Below are positions 33,012-41,660 of a stretch of 64,000 nucleotides of DNA, one piece after another. The stretch spans positions 104,858-168,857 of the forward strand of contig CAKSFM010000002.1 of the NCBI GenBank assembly GCA_934454525.1. Direction: 5' to 3'. The notes beneath the pieces are model-generated. The model did not search any database. It had not been told where the DNA came from and worked only from the letters and a program-made list of their open reading frames with translations. This stretch comes from an uncultured Clostridia bacterium (GTDB lineage Bacteria; Bacillota; Clostridia; UMGS1883). Position 1 is the stretch's first letter. Each line of letters opens with the position of its first letter. The position numbers were made by a program, and so were the translations under genes.

Positions 33012-33656
33012 CTAATTCTGCTCCTTTTCAGATGATACTCCCGGATTTCTGTAATCTGATTCGATTTTCTCAATAAAGTGGTCAATATGTGCGCGAAGCT
33101 GCGGCGCAATGCTTTCTTTCTCGGTTGCCCCATCGTAAACGCTGTAAAGCAGGAACATTGGACCATAAAATTCCAGTGCCAGCTGCATGGCGGCATCATC
33201 GGAATCTGTCAGCTTTCGGAAAATTGCCGCCATATATTCAGCGGGTCCGGTCGCCAGATAATCGTGATAAAGCTGTGCAAGCTTTGGATCACGGTATTGC
33301 TCTAATGTCAGCATCTTTCGGAAGTTTGAGGAAAAATGCTCTTTCGTCCAGTGCTCAAACTGCACCATGCTGTAGGCACGGATCTTTTCAATCGGCGTAC
33401 GCAGATAAGCCTCCGCAAAGCCGTCCGGATTCGTTTCCGGCATTTCATATTCTTCTGCCCGTTCATAATCCATTTTGTTCATCCGTTCCACAATGCTGTC
33501 CAGTATCTCCTGTTTGCTCGTATAATGCTTATACAAAGCACCTTTGGTAATTCCCAGCTTCCCCGCAATATCGCTCATAGAAGTTCCCAAATATCCGCTC
33601 TGTGCAAATAGTTCAAGTGCGGTTTCCATAATGCGCTCTTTCGTATCTCCTGCCAT
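33012..33656 (-). CDS. TetR/AcrR-family repressor
   Basis: 214-residue regulator. The N-terminal helix-turn-helix is ELFAQSGYLGTSMSDIAGKL then GITKGALYKHYTSKQEILDS (residues about 16-56); the rest is an all-helical ligand-binding domain. An AAGGAGTG site precedes the ATG. A near-perfect 12-bp inverted repeat straddles its own -10 element, so it represses itself and probably the genes behind it (clpP remnant, GyrI-like, perhaps rsgA). The GyrI-like neighbour suggests a small toxic compound as effector. Confidence 0.92.
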   Translation of the reverse strand: MAGDTKERIMETALELFAQSGYLGTSMSDIAGKLGITKGALYKHYTSKQEILDSIVERMNKMDYERAEEYEMPETNPDGFAEAYLRTPIEKIRAYSMVQFEHWTKEHFSSNFRKMLTLEQYRDPKLAQLYHDYLATGPAEYMAAIFRKLTDSDDAAMQLALEFYGPMFLLYSVYDGATEKESIAPQLRAHIDHFIEKIESDYRNPGVSSEKEQN

Positions 33657-33679
33657 AATTTCACTCCTTAAGCAATAGT

Positions 33680-33717
33680 AACCGTTCGTTTACCATAATT
33701 ATAGCAAACGAACGGTT
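33680..33717. promoter_or_regulatory. TetR operator over the tetR promoter
   Basis: Inverted repeat AACCGTTCGTTT (33680-33691) and AAACGAACGGTT (33706-33717), centred on the -10 element of the tetR promoter. Confidence 0.8.
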
Positions 33718-33726
33718 CCCTGTCAA
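33698..33726 (-). promoter_or_regulatory. sigma-A promoter for tetR
   Basis: Minus strand TTGACA (33726-33721), 17 bases, TATAAT (33703-33698): full consensus. Confidence 0.85.
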
Positions 33727-33792
33727 GAGTTTTGGAGTAAACACAACATTATTTTAGGCAAAAGCGCAGCTAATAGTTTATCTATTAACGAG

Positions 33793-33866
33793 CATTTTTG
33801 CGCTGTAATGCCGGAAAAGGCTTCAAAAAAACGAGTTCGGATACTGACACATCTGCTTAGTCTATT
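33793..33866 (-). repeat. about 70-bp repeat shared with 43165-43238
   Basis: The minus strand here reads AGCAGATGTGTCAGTATCCG onward through a G+T-rich stretch to GCGCAAAAATGCTCG. It matches the plus strand at 43165-43238 with very few differences. It lies in a geneless gap between tetR and thrS; at the other locus it abuts a truncated kinase gene. Confidence 0.75.
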
Positions 33867-33904
33867 CGTCATTTTATATTTTCTCCGAAAATACGTCAAA
33901 GTAA

Positions 33905-33933
33905 TTGACTTTTAACACAGTTTGGTATAGAAT
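33905..33933 (+). promoter_or_regulatory. promoter for thrS
   Basis: TTGACT (33905-33910), 17 bases, TAGAAT (33928-33933). The leader is only about 65 nt, with a small CCGTGCGCACGG palindrome, too short for a T-box. Confidence 0.55.
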
Positions 33934-34004
33934 AAAGTATAATTGCATTTAAAGCAGATTTTCCGTGCGCACGGTGATTTGTTTATTATAGGAGTGATAA
34001 GGAA

Positions 34005-35765
34005 ATGAAGATTATTTACAGCAACGGAAATGTGGAGGAGTGTCCGAAGGGCGAGGAACTGAGCGTTCTGCGCCACTCGGCGGCGCATATCATGGCTCAG
34101 GCAATCAAGCATTTGTATCCGGAGGCACGGTTCGCATACGGTCCGGCAACGGAAACCGGATTTTATTACGATGTTGACCTTGGAGAAAGAAAGCTGACTG
34201 ATGATGATCTGGCAGCAATCGAAAAGGAAATGAAAAAGATTGTCAAGGCAAACATCCCGTTCAAACCTTACCTTTGCTCGCATGCTGAAGCAATCGAAAA
34301 AATGGAGCAGGCAGGCGAAAAGTACAAAGTTGAGCATATCGGCGATCTTCCGGACGATGTTCAGATAAGCTTTTTCGAGCAGGGCGATTACACGGATATG
34401 TGTACAGGACCTCATATCTGCTACACAAAGGCGCTTAAAGCATTCAAGATAATGGGTCAGTCGGGCGCTTACTGGAAAAATGACAATAAAAACAAGATGC
34501 TCACAAGAATAAAGGGAATTGCGTTTGCAACGCAGCAGGAGCTTGAAGATCACTTAAAGCTGCTTGAGGAAGCCGAAAGGAGAGATCACCGCAAAATCGG
34601 CAGAGAAATGGATCTTTTCATGTTCCGCGATGAAGCGCCGGGCTTCCCGTTCTACCTCCCGAATGGCATGGTTCTTAAAAACATTCTTATCGGTTACTGG
34701 CGCGCAATTCACGGGCGCGAGGGTTACGTTGAGGTTTCAACGCCGCTTATCATGAACCGCAAGCTGTGGGAAACGAGCGGTCACTGGGATCATTACAAGG
34801 ATAATATGTACTCCACTGTTATCGATGATGATGATTACTGCATCAAGCCGATGAACTGCCCCGGCGGTGTGCTTGTTTACAAAAACAAGCCGCACAGCTA
34901 CCGCGAGCTGCCGATGCGCGTCGGTGAAATCGGACTTGTGCACCGCCATGAGCTGCGCGGTGCGCTGCACGGTCTTTTCCGCGTTCGCTGCTTCAATCAG
35001 GATGACGCGCATATTTTCATGCGCCGTGAGCAGATAACGGACGAAATTATGGGTGTTGTTCATCTTATTAATGAGGTTTACAATAAATTCGGGTTTAAAT
35101 ATTCCGTTGAGCTTTCAACGCGCCCCGAGGACAGCATGGGAAGCGATGAGGACTGGGAAGCGGCAACCAACGGACTTAAAAATGCGCTTGAAAAGCTTAA
35201 CATGCCCTACACAATCAACGAGGGCGACGGCGCGTTCTACGGACCTAAGATTGACTTCCATCTCGAGGATTCGCTTGGACGCACGTGGCAGTGCGGAACA
35301 ATTCAGCTTGATTTCCAGATGCCGCTCAATTTTGAGCTTGAGTATGTTGACGAGCACGGCGAAAAGCAGCGCCCGATTATGATTCACCGCGTTTGCTTCG
35401 GCTCGATTGAAAGATTCATCGGAATTATCACCGAGCATTATGCAGGCAAATTCCCGGCATGGCTTGCGCCCGTTCAGGCAAAGGTGCTGCTTGTTTCCGA
35501 AAAGAGCGCGGAATACGGCGAAAAGGTGTTTGCGGCGCTTAAAAAGGCAGGCATCCGCTGCGAAATGGACAGCCGAAACGAGAAAATCGGTTATATGATT
35601 CGCGAAGCGCAGTCGGTTGACCGCATTCCCTACATGCTTATCATCGGGCAGAAGGAAATTGAGGAAAAAACGGTTTCCGTCCGCAGCAGAGATACAAACC
35701 AAACAGAAACAATGTCGCTTGATGAGTTTATTGCCAAACTCAGCAAGGAAAGCGAAATATCCTAA
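34005..35765 (+). CDS. thrS: threonyl-tRNA synthetase lacking the TGS domain
   Basis: 586-residue class II synthetase charging tRNA-Thr. After only 20 residues the editing domain begins (RHSAAHIMAQAIKHLYPEA with its HxxxH-type metal motif, and later CTGPHICYT). The catalytic core follows (MNCPGGVLVYKN, VGEIGLVHRHELRGALHG, FNQDDAHIF, and HRVCFGSIERFIGI as motif 3), then the anticodon-binding domain (PVQAKVLLVSEKSAEYGEKV). Most bacterial enzymes have about 640 residues with a TGS domain of about 60 in front; that is missing here. The start is well set by AGGAGTG. No T-box leader precedes it. A terminator follows. Confidence 0.96.
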   Translation: MKIIYSNGNVEECPKGEELSVLRHSAAHIMAQAIKHLYPEARFAYGPATETGFYYDVDLGERKLTDDDLAAIEKEMKKIVKANIPFKPYLCSHAEAIEKMEQAGEKYKVEHIGDLPDDVQISFFEQGDYTDMCTGPHICYTKALKAFKIMGQSGAYWKNDNKNKMLTRIKGIAFATQQELEDHLKLLEEAERRDHRKIGREMDLFMFRDEAPGFPFYLPNGMVLKNILIGYWRAIHGREGYVEVSTPLIMNRKLWETSGHWDHYKDNMYSTVIDDDDYCIKPMNCPGGVLVYKNKPHSYRELPMRVGEIGLVHRHELRGALHGLFRVRCFNQDDAHIFMRREQITDEIMGVVHLINEVYNKFGFKYSVELSTRPEDSMGSDEDWEAATNGLKNALEKLNMPYTINEGDGAFYGPKIDFHLEDSLGRTWQCGTIQLDFQMPLNFELEYVDEHGEKQRPIMIHRVCFGSIERFIGIITEHYAGKFPAWLAPVQAKVLLVSEKSAEYGEKVFAALKKAGIRCEMDSRNEKIGYMIREAQSVDRIPYMLIIGQKEIEEKTVSVRSRDTNQTETMSLDEFIAKLSKESEIS

Positions 35766-35775
35766 AATGAATTTT

Positions 35776-35818
35776 GCGGCAGATGTTGATTATATTTTAA
35801 CATCTGCCGCATTTTTTA
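35776..35818 (+). terminator. terminator of thrS
   Basis: GCGGCAGATGTT (35776-35787) pairs with AACATCTGCCGC (35799-35810), followed by ATTTTTT. Confidence 0.88.
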
Positions 35819-35875
35819 TAGACATAACATTCCTCCCGAAACCCATCAAAAATATCATAGTTTTTAAAAAAAAGA

Positions 35876-35904
35876 TTGAAAAAAAGAGGGGGATATTATA
35901 TAAT
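35876..35904 (+). promoter_or_regulatory. promoter for the 511-aa protein gene
   Basis: TTGAAA (35876-35881), 17 bases, TATAAT (35899-35904), 32 bases before the start. Confidence 0.7.
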
Positions 35905-35935
35905 AGATATGGTTTTTACAATATGGAGGGATTAT

Positions 35936-37471
35936 ATGTTTTTTTTCAAAAAAAAGGCTGAACAGGCAGCCGCAGCAGATAAAGCAGAATTTTTGCGTTT
36001 ATGGAACGAAGAACTTACAAAAGATGTTGACCGCCGGGATTTCACAAAGGCATATAATTTTGCATTAAAGAAACGCTCAATCCGCAATCTTGTTTTCACC
36101 AATTATCTTAACTTTGAATCGGAGGATTCACCGCGCTTTCATGAAGCGTGCGACGCTTTCGACGAAGGCGATATTATGTGGACATTTATGCTTATCCGCC
36201 AGTTTGCATCAGTTCCTCAGCTGAAAGCAACGCTCAAATACTATACAAACAAATGCCGCGTGTTTCTTTCGGACAAGCGCAAGGCGTCCGTAATTTCGCG
36301 CCACTCCACCAGGTGGTATATTCATGACCTGATGAAAAATTTCAAAGCAGGCGAAAGTTTCATCCGTTCGGCGCTTGAAGATGCCGCTGCATATGAGACG
36401 CTGAAAAAGGAAGGCAAGTATCTTTCTGCCTACAAAATTGCCGCGCTTACCGAAAAAACGGGCGAATATACGACAAACATAAAAAAATATCTATACTATG
36501 CGGCAAAAAGACCGCTGACGGAGGAAAACAGGCAGCAAACCGAGGATTATTTTAAATACGTTGAAAAGTATTATAATTTCAAACGCAGGCTTCACGGCGG
36601 CGGAAATATAATTGTTAAAGATATTGATATTATTACTGCACTTGCAGCATATCGTCATAACGGCGGAAATGTTGATTACGATGATCTGAAATTGAATCTG
36701 CACCGCACCGTTAAAGTTTACTGCCATGAAAATATATTTTCACCGGTCTGCCTGCTTGCAGACTATCTGTACGAAATTGAAGAATTTGAGCTTGAAAAAA
36801 TGACGCTTTCAATGCTTACACGCCACGGCGAAGCCATTGATGAAAAATATAAAAAGCGCTATACAATCCTGGAGCTTATGGATGAAAAATCACAGAGTTT
36901 CATTTTCCGTATACCTCCGCACACACCGCTCGAATGTGTGCCGATTGATGAGAACTGCACCGATATCGCCGGATTCATTTCAGATTGCTTTAATAAAAAG
37001 GCGCAAAACACATGGTGCGCAATCATAAGGCACACGGTGAAAACCTTTGAGCTCAACTCCAAGTATTATTACGAAGACCGTGTGCTGACCTCTCTTGAAG
37101 ATGTTCTTGACAGGGAATTCGGCGACTATGTGCTTGAAAGCGCCGTGCATACGTATTTCACCGGAGATGAATTTCAGCGCAGCAAAAGCCGCCATTCAAT
37201 GCTGATTGTGACAAGCGGAAAAAACCGCTTTGCCGATTTTCCGAAAATCGGACTTATGGTAAAACTCGAACCGATAACAAAAAATCTTATCAATATTCAT
37301 TACTGCAGGCTTTATCTTCCCGATGACAATTATACGCCGGAATCGCTCCGCGCCGATGCGGAATATATTAAGGCTGCTGTCGGCGGAAAGCTCGGCACAC
37401 GGTTCGACACATATGAATCGACCATAGAAAATCTCATATGGGGTACGGTAAACAAGCTTCTTGAAAAATAA
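35936..37471 (+). CDS. unknown 511-residue cytosolic protein
   Basis: I do not recognise this protein. It starts MFFFKKKAEQAAAADKAE behind GGAGGG; an in-frame ATG at 35924 and a TTG at 35876 are open but lie in the promoter or lack a site. The first 350 residues look mainly helical, with Lys/Tyr/Leu-rich repeats (KKYLYYAAKRPLTEEN; HSTRWYIHDLMKNFKAGES) resembling TPR-like solenoids. The last 150 look alpha/beta (HSMLIVTSGKNRFADFPKIG, NLINIHYCRLYLPDDNY). There is no signal peptide and no membrane helix. It is a single-gene unit with its own promoter and terminator. Confidence 0.75.
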   Translation: MFFFKKKAEQAAAADKAEFLRLWNEELTKDVDRRDFTKAYNFALKKRSIRNLVFTNYLNFESEDSPRFHEACDAFDEGDIMWTFMLIRQFASVPQLKATLKYYTNKCRVFLSDKRKASVISRHSTRWYIHDLMKNFKAGESFIRSALEDAAAYETLKKEGKYLSAYKIAALTEKTGEYTTNIKKYLYYAAKRPLTEENRQQTEDYFKYVEKYYNFKRRLHGGGNIIVKDIDIITALAAYRHNGGNVDYDDLKLNLHRTVKVYCHENIFSPVCLLADYLYEIEEFELEKMTLSMLTRHGEAIDEKYKKRYTILELMDEKSQSFIFRIPPHTPLECVPIDENCTDIAGFISDCFNKKAQNTWCAIIRHTVKTFELNSKYYYEDRVLTSLEDVLDREFGDYVLESAVHTYFTGDEFQRSKSRHSMLIVTSGKNRFADFPKIGLMVKLEPITKNLINIHYCRLYLPDDNYTPESLRADAEYIKAAVGGKLGTRFDTYESTIENLIWGTVNKLLEK

Positions 37472-37504
37472 TCTCAAGTGCAATCATTTATCCTCTTAGA
37501 AAAA

Positions 37505-37540
37505 GAGACTGTTTAGAAATTTTTAAACAGTCTCTTTTTC
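37505..37540. terminator. bidirectional terminator
   Basis: GAGACTGTTTA (37505-37515) pairs with TAAACAGTCTC, T-run on the plus side and A-run on the other; it separates two convergent genes. Confidence 0.85.
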
Positions 37541-37596
37541 TGCGTATATAAATCCTATACCTCCGCAGAACATAACGGTTTATAAAAATAAATTTT

Positions 37597-38571
37597 TCAC
37601 CAGACAGTGAGCACAACCTTGCCGACATTTTCTCCGCGGCTGAGAATAGCCTGTGCTGCCTCAGCCTGCTCAATCGGCAGCACCTTATAAACAGTCGGTT
37701 TAACAAGACCTGCTTCAATTTTCGGGAAAACATTTGCCACAAGCTCTGATAAAATCTGTGCTTTAACCTCCGGACTCCTCGAGCGCAGGGTTGACCCGAT
37801 GATTCGTACATTTCTGACATAGATATTTTTAAGGTCAATCTCCGTTTTTTGCCCTGCCAATGCCGCAATCATTATCCACCTTGCCCCGTGCTTCAGATAC
37901 GGCAGACATTCGCCCATATGTTCTCCGCCAAGGCAGTCTATCGCAACATCAACACCATTACCGCTTTTAAGCTCCTGCTTTAAAACATCTGCCGTCTTTT
38001 CTTTCGAGCTGTTGATTACCACATCTGCGTTCAGGTGTTTTATCGCTTTTGCAGTTTCATCCGAAAGAACAGATGTTATAACTCTTATTCCAAATGCCTT
38101 TGCCATTGGGATTATAACGCTTGCAAGCCCGCTTGCACCGGCATGCATCAAAAGCGTGTTCCCCTCTTTGATTTTCCCCTCAATAAACAGATTCAAATAA
38201 GCAGTTGCAAATGCTTCGGGGATTGCGGCTGCCTCCACCATGGTGCAGTTAGCCGGAACCGGCATGCACATATCTTCCCTGACAGACACATACTCGGCAT
38301 AGCCGCCCCCACCGAGCAATGCGCATACCTTATCTCCGATTTGCCATTTTGAAACCTTTGAACCAATTTTTATAATTTCGCCTGCAACCTCAAGCCCCAT
38401 CCATTCGGGGCATCCGGGAGGAGGCGGATAATCCCCGTCTCTCTGCATCAGATCCGCACGGTTGAGAGCCGCAGCGGCAATTTTCACAAGCACCTCATCT
38501 TCTTTAATAACCGGATTCGGCACATCACTCCATGACAGGCTTTTGTCATCATTTACAAGTATTGCTTTCAT
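37597..38571 (-). CDS. NAD(P)H quinone-oxidoreductase-like, medium-chain dehydrogenase
   Basis: 324-residue zinc-independent MDR protein related to quinone oxidoreductase and TIGR02824-type enzymes. It has PPPPGCPEWMGLEVAGEI near residue 50, the nucleotide-binding segment LLMHAGASGLASVIIPMAKA near 138-157, and IDCLGGEHMGECLPYL. No structural or catalytic zinc cysteines are seen. It is the third gene of a minus-strand operon (Zn dehydrogenase, Gfo/Idh/MocA, this one), 3 bases behind its neighbour. Physiological substrate unknown; the context points to sugar or sugar-alcohol oxidation. Confidence 0.88.
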   Translation of the reverse strand: MKAILVNDDKSLSWSDVPNPVIKEDEVLVKIAAAALNRADLMQRDGDYPPPPGCPEWMGLEVAGEIIKIGSKVSKWQIGDKVCALLGGGGYAEYVSVREDMCMPVPANCTMVEAAAIPEAFATAYLNLFIEGKIKEGNTLLMHAGASGLASVIIPMAKAFGIRVITSVLSDETAKAIKHLNADVVINSSKEKTADVLKQELKSGNGVDVAIDCLGGEHMGECLPYLKHGARWIMIAALAGQKTEIDLKNIYVRNVRIIGSTLRSRSPEVKAQILSELVANVFPKIEAGLVKPTVYKVLPIEQAEAAQAILSRGENVGKVVLTVW

Positions 38572-38574
38572 ATA

Positions 38575-39597
38575 TCAGTCTACCCCTTTCTTTGTTATGC
38601 CGCACGCCGCAAGAACGCACTTATATACTTCAAGCTCATAATCATATGAACGCGGATTCTTCATCTCACCCGCAACCATTTTTGCAAATGCACCGAGCAT
38701 TGCCTCATATCTGTCATAGCTGTCTGTACTGTAACGGTTTCCGTCCGCATCCCATAATTGCTCCAAAGCATTTTCCAATGAAACATCGCGCACGGAGGTG
38801 TACTGTTTTCCCTTGCCGTCATGCCGTTCAAGCGGCCTTATTTCAATTGTTCCCTTTGTTCCGCAGATAACAAACTGCCGCCTGTTAAAACCGCCCGGTT
38901 CATTTGCACAGCTTTTTGCAAATGAAGTTCCGTTTTTATACTTAAAAACCGCCATACCGAAATCTTCCGAGCTTACGTCATCATCAGTCCGGGCATTCAG
39001 CGGAATTATTTCATCCGGCTTTCCCTGAAAAGCATATATTAAATCAACCAGATGGCATCCCAAAAAGAACATCATTCCTCCCGGAAATCTCGACAGCCAC
39101 TCACGTTTTCTCTTCGGGTGAAGGCAGTTCATATGCGCTTCAACCGAATATATCTTCCCGAGTTCACCGTTCTTAACCCGTTCAAGCGCCTTCATGACAA
39201 CAGGATTATATCTGTACATATAACCCATATGGAAAATCAGCTCTTTGCTCTTCGCAGTATCAAGCATGCGCTCAAAATCGGCAAGCTCAAACCCTCCCGG
39301 CTTATCCATATGTACATGAAGATTATTTTCAAGCGCCAGTTCTGCATATTTTGTAAGATTAATCTCCTCTGTTTCAATTGTTGCTGCGTCAATTTCCGGC
39401 AGTTTCACCGCTTCTTCCGGCAGCATAACGGGAATATTTTTATAACGCTCCGCTATATGTGCGAAATGCTCCTGCTCATATTTTGTTGCACCGATTGCGG
39501 CAACCTCAAAAATTTCCGGCATATTCAGAATAGTATCCATGATTCCCGGAGCATGGTCATGACCGATGCCGAGCTGAATTATTTTTATTTTCTTCAT
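38575..39597 (-). CDS. Gfo/Idh/MocA-family oxidoreductase
   Basis: 340-residue NAD(P)-dependent sugar dehydrogenase-like enzyme. An N-terminal Rossmann fold (KIIQLGIGHDHAPGIMDTIL, residues 4-23) is followed by the family Lys-Pro motif VHMDKPGGFE near 95 and a C-terminal alpha/beta domain that binds the sugar. The start is ATG 39597 behind GAGAGGTG; the GTG at 39606 lies within that ribosome site. Middle gene of the operon starting at 40638. The typical reaction is oxidation or reduction of a cyclic polyol or amino sugar. Confidence 0.9.
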   Translation of the reverse strand: MKKIKIIQLGIGHDHAPGIMDTILNMPEIFEVAAIGATKYEQEHFAHIAERYKNIPVMLPEEAVKLPEIDAATIETEEINLTKYAELALENNLHVHMDKPGGFELADFERMLDTAKSKELIFHMGYMYRYNPVVMKALERVKNGELGKIYSVEAHMNCLHPKRKREWLSRFPGGMMFFLGCHLVDLIYAFQGKPDEIIPLNARTDDDVSSEDFGMAVFKYKNGTSFAKSCANEPGGFNRRQFVICGTKGTIEIRPLERHDGKGKQYTSVRDVSLENALEQLWDADGNRYSTDSYDRYEAMLGAFAKMVAGEMKNPRSYDYELEVYKCVLAACGITKKGVD

Positions 39598-39609
39598 ATT
39601 TATCACCTC

Positions 39610-40638
39610 TCAGCTTTCTTCTTTCGTCCAGTCAAACTGCACAATAGCAGGGAAATTTTTATCATTCACAAGTCTTTTATACACCTCTGCACATTCCTGC
39701 GGAGTATGCGTTTCATCAATTATACTTTTCAAATCTATCCGTCCGGCATGTGCCAGTTTTATGGCTGTTTTCATATCATCGTTTTTCGTGAACCACCCGG
39801 GATGAGATTCAAATTCCGGCCGTGCCATGGTGTGTGCTCCTATTAATGTTATTCCCGGGCCGTGCACCTTTCTGTAGTAGTCAACAGTGAAATTCTTGTC
39901 ACGGGTGCAGCCGAGAAGCGACACTCTGCCGAATTTTGCCATGCAGTCAAGGGTTTCGTTGAGTCCTGCTCCGATTCCCGTAACTTCAACCGCCGCATTT
40001 ACGCCGCCGTCCGTCACGCTCTTAACTTTATCCGCAAAGTCGGCTTCAAAAGGATCAAAGGCATAATCGGCGCCGAATTTAAGTGCAGCCTCCCGTCTTT
40101 CCTTAATCGGATCAACCGCAATTACCGGAACCGCCCCTGCCGCCTTCGCGAACTGAACAGCCAAAAAGCCCAATGTTCCCAAACCCATAACCATCAGGGA
40201 CTCTCCCATCTCAAGTCTTGTTTTTCTGATTGCCGCAATCGGGAACGTGCATATATGGCATATCGCACCCTCTGCGAATGAAATGTCATCGGGAAGCTTT
40301 ACCACATTATCCGCGCTCAGCACATTGTACTTTTTGTGCTGACTCCAGCTCATTGCAACCCTATCGCCTATTTCAATTCCGCTGACTCCGGCTCCTTTTT
40401 TCAGCACAATGCCTGCAGAGGAATAACCCAGCACTCTCGGCCATGATATTTCCGACGATGTACACGGACTGCAATTCGGGTCACCGGTAATATTTGCTTT
40501 TTCCGTACCGCAGCTTATGGTTGAAACACATGTCTTTACGAGAACATCATTTTTCTCCATGTTCTTTAGCTCCGCACTGATATATTCGGCAGTATTCGGA
40601 CCTGTAAATGCAATTTTCATATTTTTCATTTTCTCCAT
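39610..40638 (-). CDS. medium-chain alcohol/polyol dehydrogenase
   Basis: 342-residue MDR enzyme. It shows the catalytic-zinc-type Cys in STISCGTEKANITGDP (near residue 43), VLGYSSAGIV, and the Rossmann segment MVMGLGTLGFLAVQFAKAAG near 148-167 with VIAVDPIKERRE. The usual four-cysteine structural zinc loop is absent, as in bacitracin/L-threonine-like short MDRs. The start has AGGTGA six bases upstream. First gene of the operon, divergent from an AraC regulator with overlapping promoters, so it is probably induced by the sugar that regulator senses. Confidence 0.87.
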   Translation of the reverse strand: MEKMKNMKIAFTGPNTAEYISAELKNMEKNDVLVKTCVSTISCGTEKANITGDPNCSPCTSSEISWPRVLGYSSAGIVLKKGAGVSGIEIGDRVAMSWSQHKKYNVLSADNVVKLPDDISFAEGAICHICTFPIAAIRKTRLEMGESLMVMGLGTLGFLAVQFAKAAGAVPVIAVDPIKERREAALKFGADYAFDPFEADFADKVKSVTDGGVNAAVEVTGIGAGLNETLDCMAKFGRVSLLGCTRDKNFTVDYYRKVHGPGITLIGAHTMARPEFESHPGWFTKNDDMKTAIKLAHAGRIDLKSIIDETHTPQECAEVYKRLVNDKNFPAIVQFDWTKEES

Positions 40639-40658
40639 GAAATATCACCTCAAAAAAT

Positions 40659-40687
40659 AGTATAGTCTATTGAAATCCGTTTTGCAA
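40659..40687 (-). promoter_or_regulatory. promoter for the dehydrogenase operon
   Basis: Minus strand TTGCAA (40687-40682), 17 bases, TATACT (40664-40659). It overlaps the divergent araC promoter. Confidence 0.7.
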
Positions 40688-40698
40688 CGTGTTATACT
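40670..40698 (+). promoter_or_regulatory. promoter for the AraC-type gene
   Basis: TTGAAA (40670-40675), 17 bases, TATACT (40693-40698). The motif TAGTATAG or its complement occurs three times around both promoters (near 40658, 40693, 40713) and may be the AraC operator. Confidence 0.65.
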
Positions 40699-40735
40699 AT
40701 AAAAAAACACCACTATACTACAAACAAAAGGGGGG

Positions 40736-41497
40736 ATTGTTACGGAAAGAGTCAACACTGTAACAGATTATAAAATTCATATTTATACATTCTCCGTCAA
40801 GCACATATCCGGAAATGTTGGGTTCAATGCCGGCTGCATCGGATACATTATGAAAGGAACTGGGCAGTTTTTATATAAAGGAAACACTTATCACGCCGGC
40901 GAGGGCGATCTGCTTTTCATTCCGCCCGGCACAAAATATTACTCAGTCTGGTCAGGTTCTCCGGAAATAAAGTTCTATTCAATTGATTTTGACTTTGCGT
41001 CAAGACAGCGCATTAAAAATTACCGGTTTCAAATCGTCGGCGGCTTCTCCGATGATTTATTTGATCAGATGTACTGCAGCTATCACTCGGATCAGCTTTT
41101 TTCAATCAGCTGTTTTTATAAGCTCCTGTCGGAAATTTATAATGCTCTCCCCCCTGCCTCAGAAAACGATTATCATAAAATCGACGCTGCCGTGTCATAT
41201 ATCGAATCTCATTACAGAGAAAACTTTTCCATTGAATTTTTGGCAAAGCTCTGTAACATGAGCGTCTCCGGTTTTTTTGCACAATTTAAAAAAGCCACCG
41301 GCGTGAGTCCGATTAATTTCAAGCATAATATTGTCATACAAAAGGCGCTGAATATGATATCAGGCACACAAATGCCGATTGATGAAATTTCAAGAAGATT
41401 GGGGTTTTCCTCGCCTAATTATTTCAGAAAGGTTTTTGCAAAGGAAACAGGTTTTTATCCGAGTTATTTCAGGAAAAAAGATTCGCCGCAGCATTAA
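40736..41497 (+). CDS. AraC-family regulator with cupin domain; non-canonical or lost start
   Basis: About 253 residues. The N-terminal cupin has GYIMKGTGQFLYKGNTYHAG and GDLLFIPPGTKYYSVWSG; the C-terminal AraC double helix-turn-helix runs from about HYRENFSIEFLAKLCNMSVS to GFSSPNYFRKVFAKETGFYP. The first in-frame ATG (40850) is inside the cupin and has no ribosome site. The frame is open further up, and a strong AAAGGGGGG site (40727-40735) sits right at 40736, where the codons are ATT GTT ACG. No ATG, GTG or TTG is in frame there. Either initiation is rare (ATT or ACG) or the start codon was mutated. It is divergent from the dehydrogenase operon it probably controls. Confidence 0.78.
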   Translation: MVTERVNTVTDYKIHIYTFSVKHISGNVGFNAGCIGYIMKGTGQFLYKGNTYHAGEGDLLFIPPGTKYYSVWSGSPEIKFYSIDFDFASRQRIKNYRFQIVGGFSDDLFDQMYCSYHSDQLFSISCFYKLLSEIYNALPPASENDYHKIDAAVSYIESHYRENFSIEFLAKLCNMSVSGFFAQFKKATGVSPINFKHNIVIQKALNMISGTQMPIDEISRRLGFSSPNYFRKVFAKETGFYPSYFRKKDSPQH

Positions 41498-41573
41498 AGA
41501 GGAATGTACACGATTTTAATAAACGCGCAGCACACTTGAATAACGCATGACATCGAGCTATGTGTAAAAAAAA

Positions 41574-41595
41574 TGCAGCCTTTTTCAAGGCTGCA
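41574..41595 (-). terminator. terminator of the MFS gene
   Basis: TGCAGCCTT and AAGGCTGCA form the stem; on the minus strand it is followed by eight or more T. Confidence 0.75.
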
Positions 41596-41628
41596 ACAGC
41601 GCGCCGATAGGTTCACCAACGCGCTGAG

Positions 41629-41653
41629 CCGCACAGACTGTGCGGATTTTTTC
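41629..41653 (+). terminator. second hairpin terminator
   Basis: CCGCACA pairs with TGTGCGG, then ATTTTTT on the plus strand; it may end the AraC-type transcript. Confidence 0.6.
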
Positions 41654-41660
41654 GGAAAGA

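Noticed and set aside
33930..34004. T-box riboswitch upstream of thrS
   Set aside because: Only about 65 nt separate the promoter from the start, with no T-box sequence or large hairpins.
39052..39846. 264-codon plus-strand open frame across two oxidoreductase genes
   Set aside because: Antisense to two clear genes, with a composition typical of a shadow frame.
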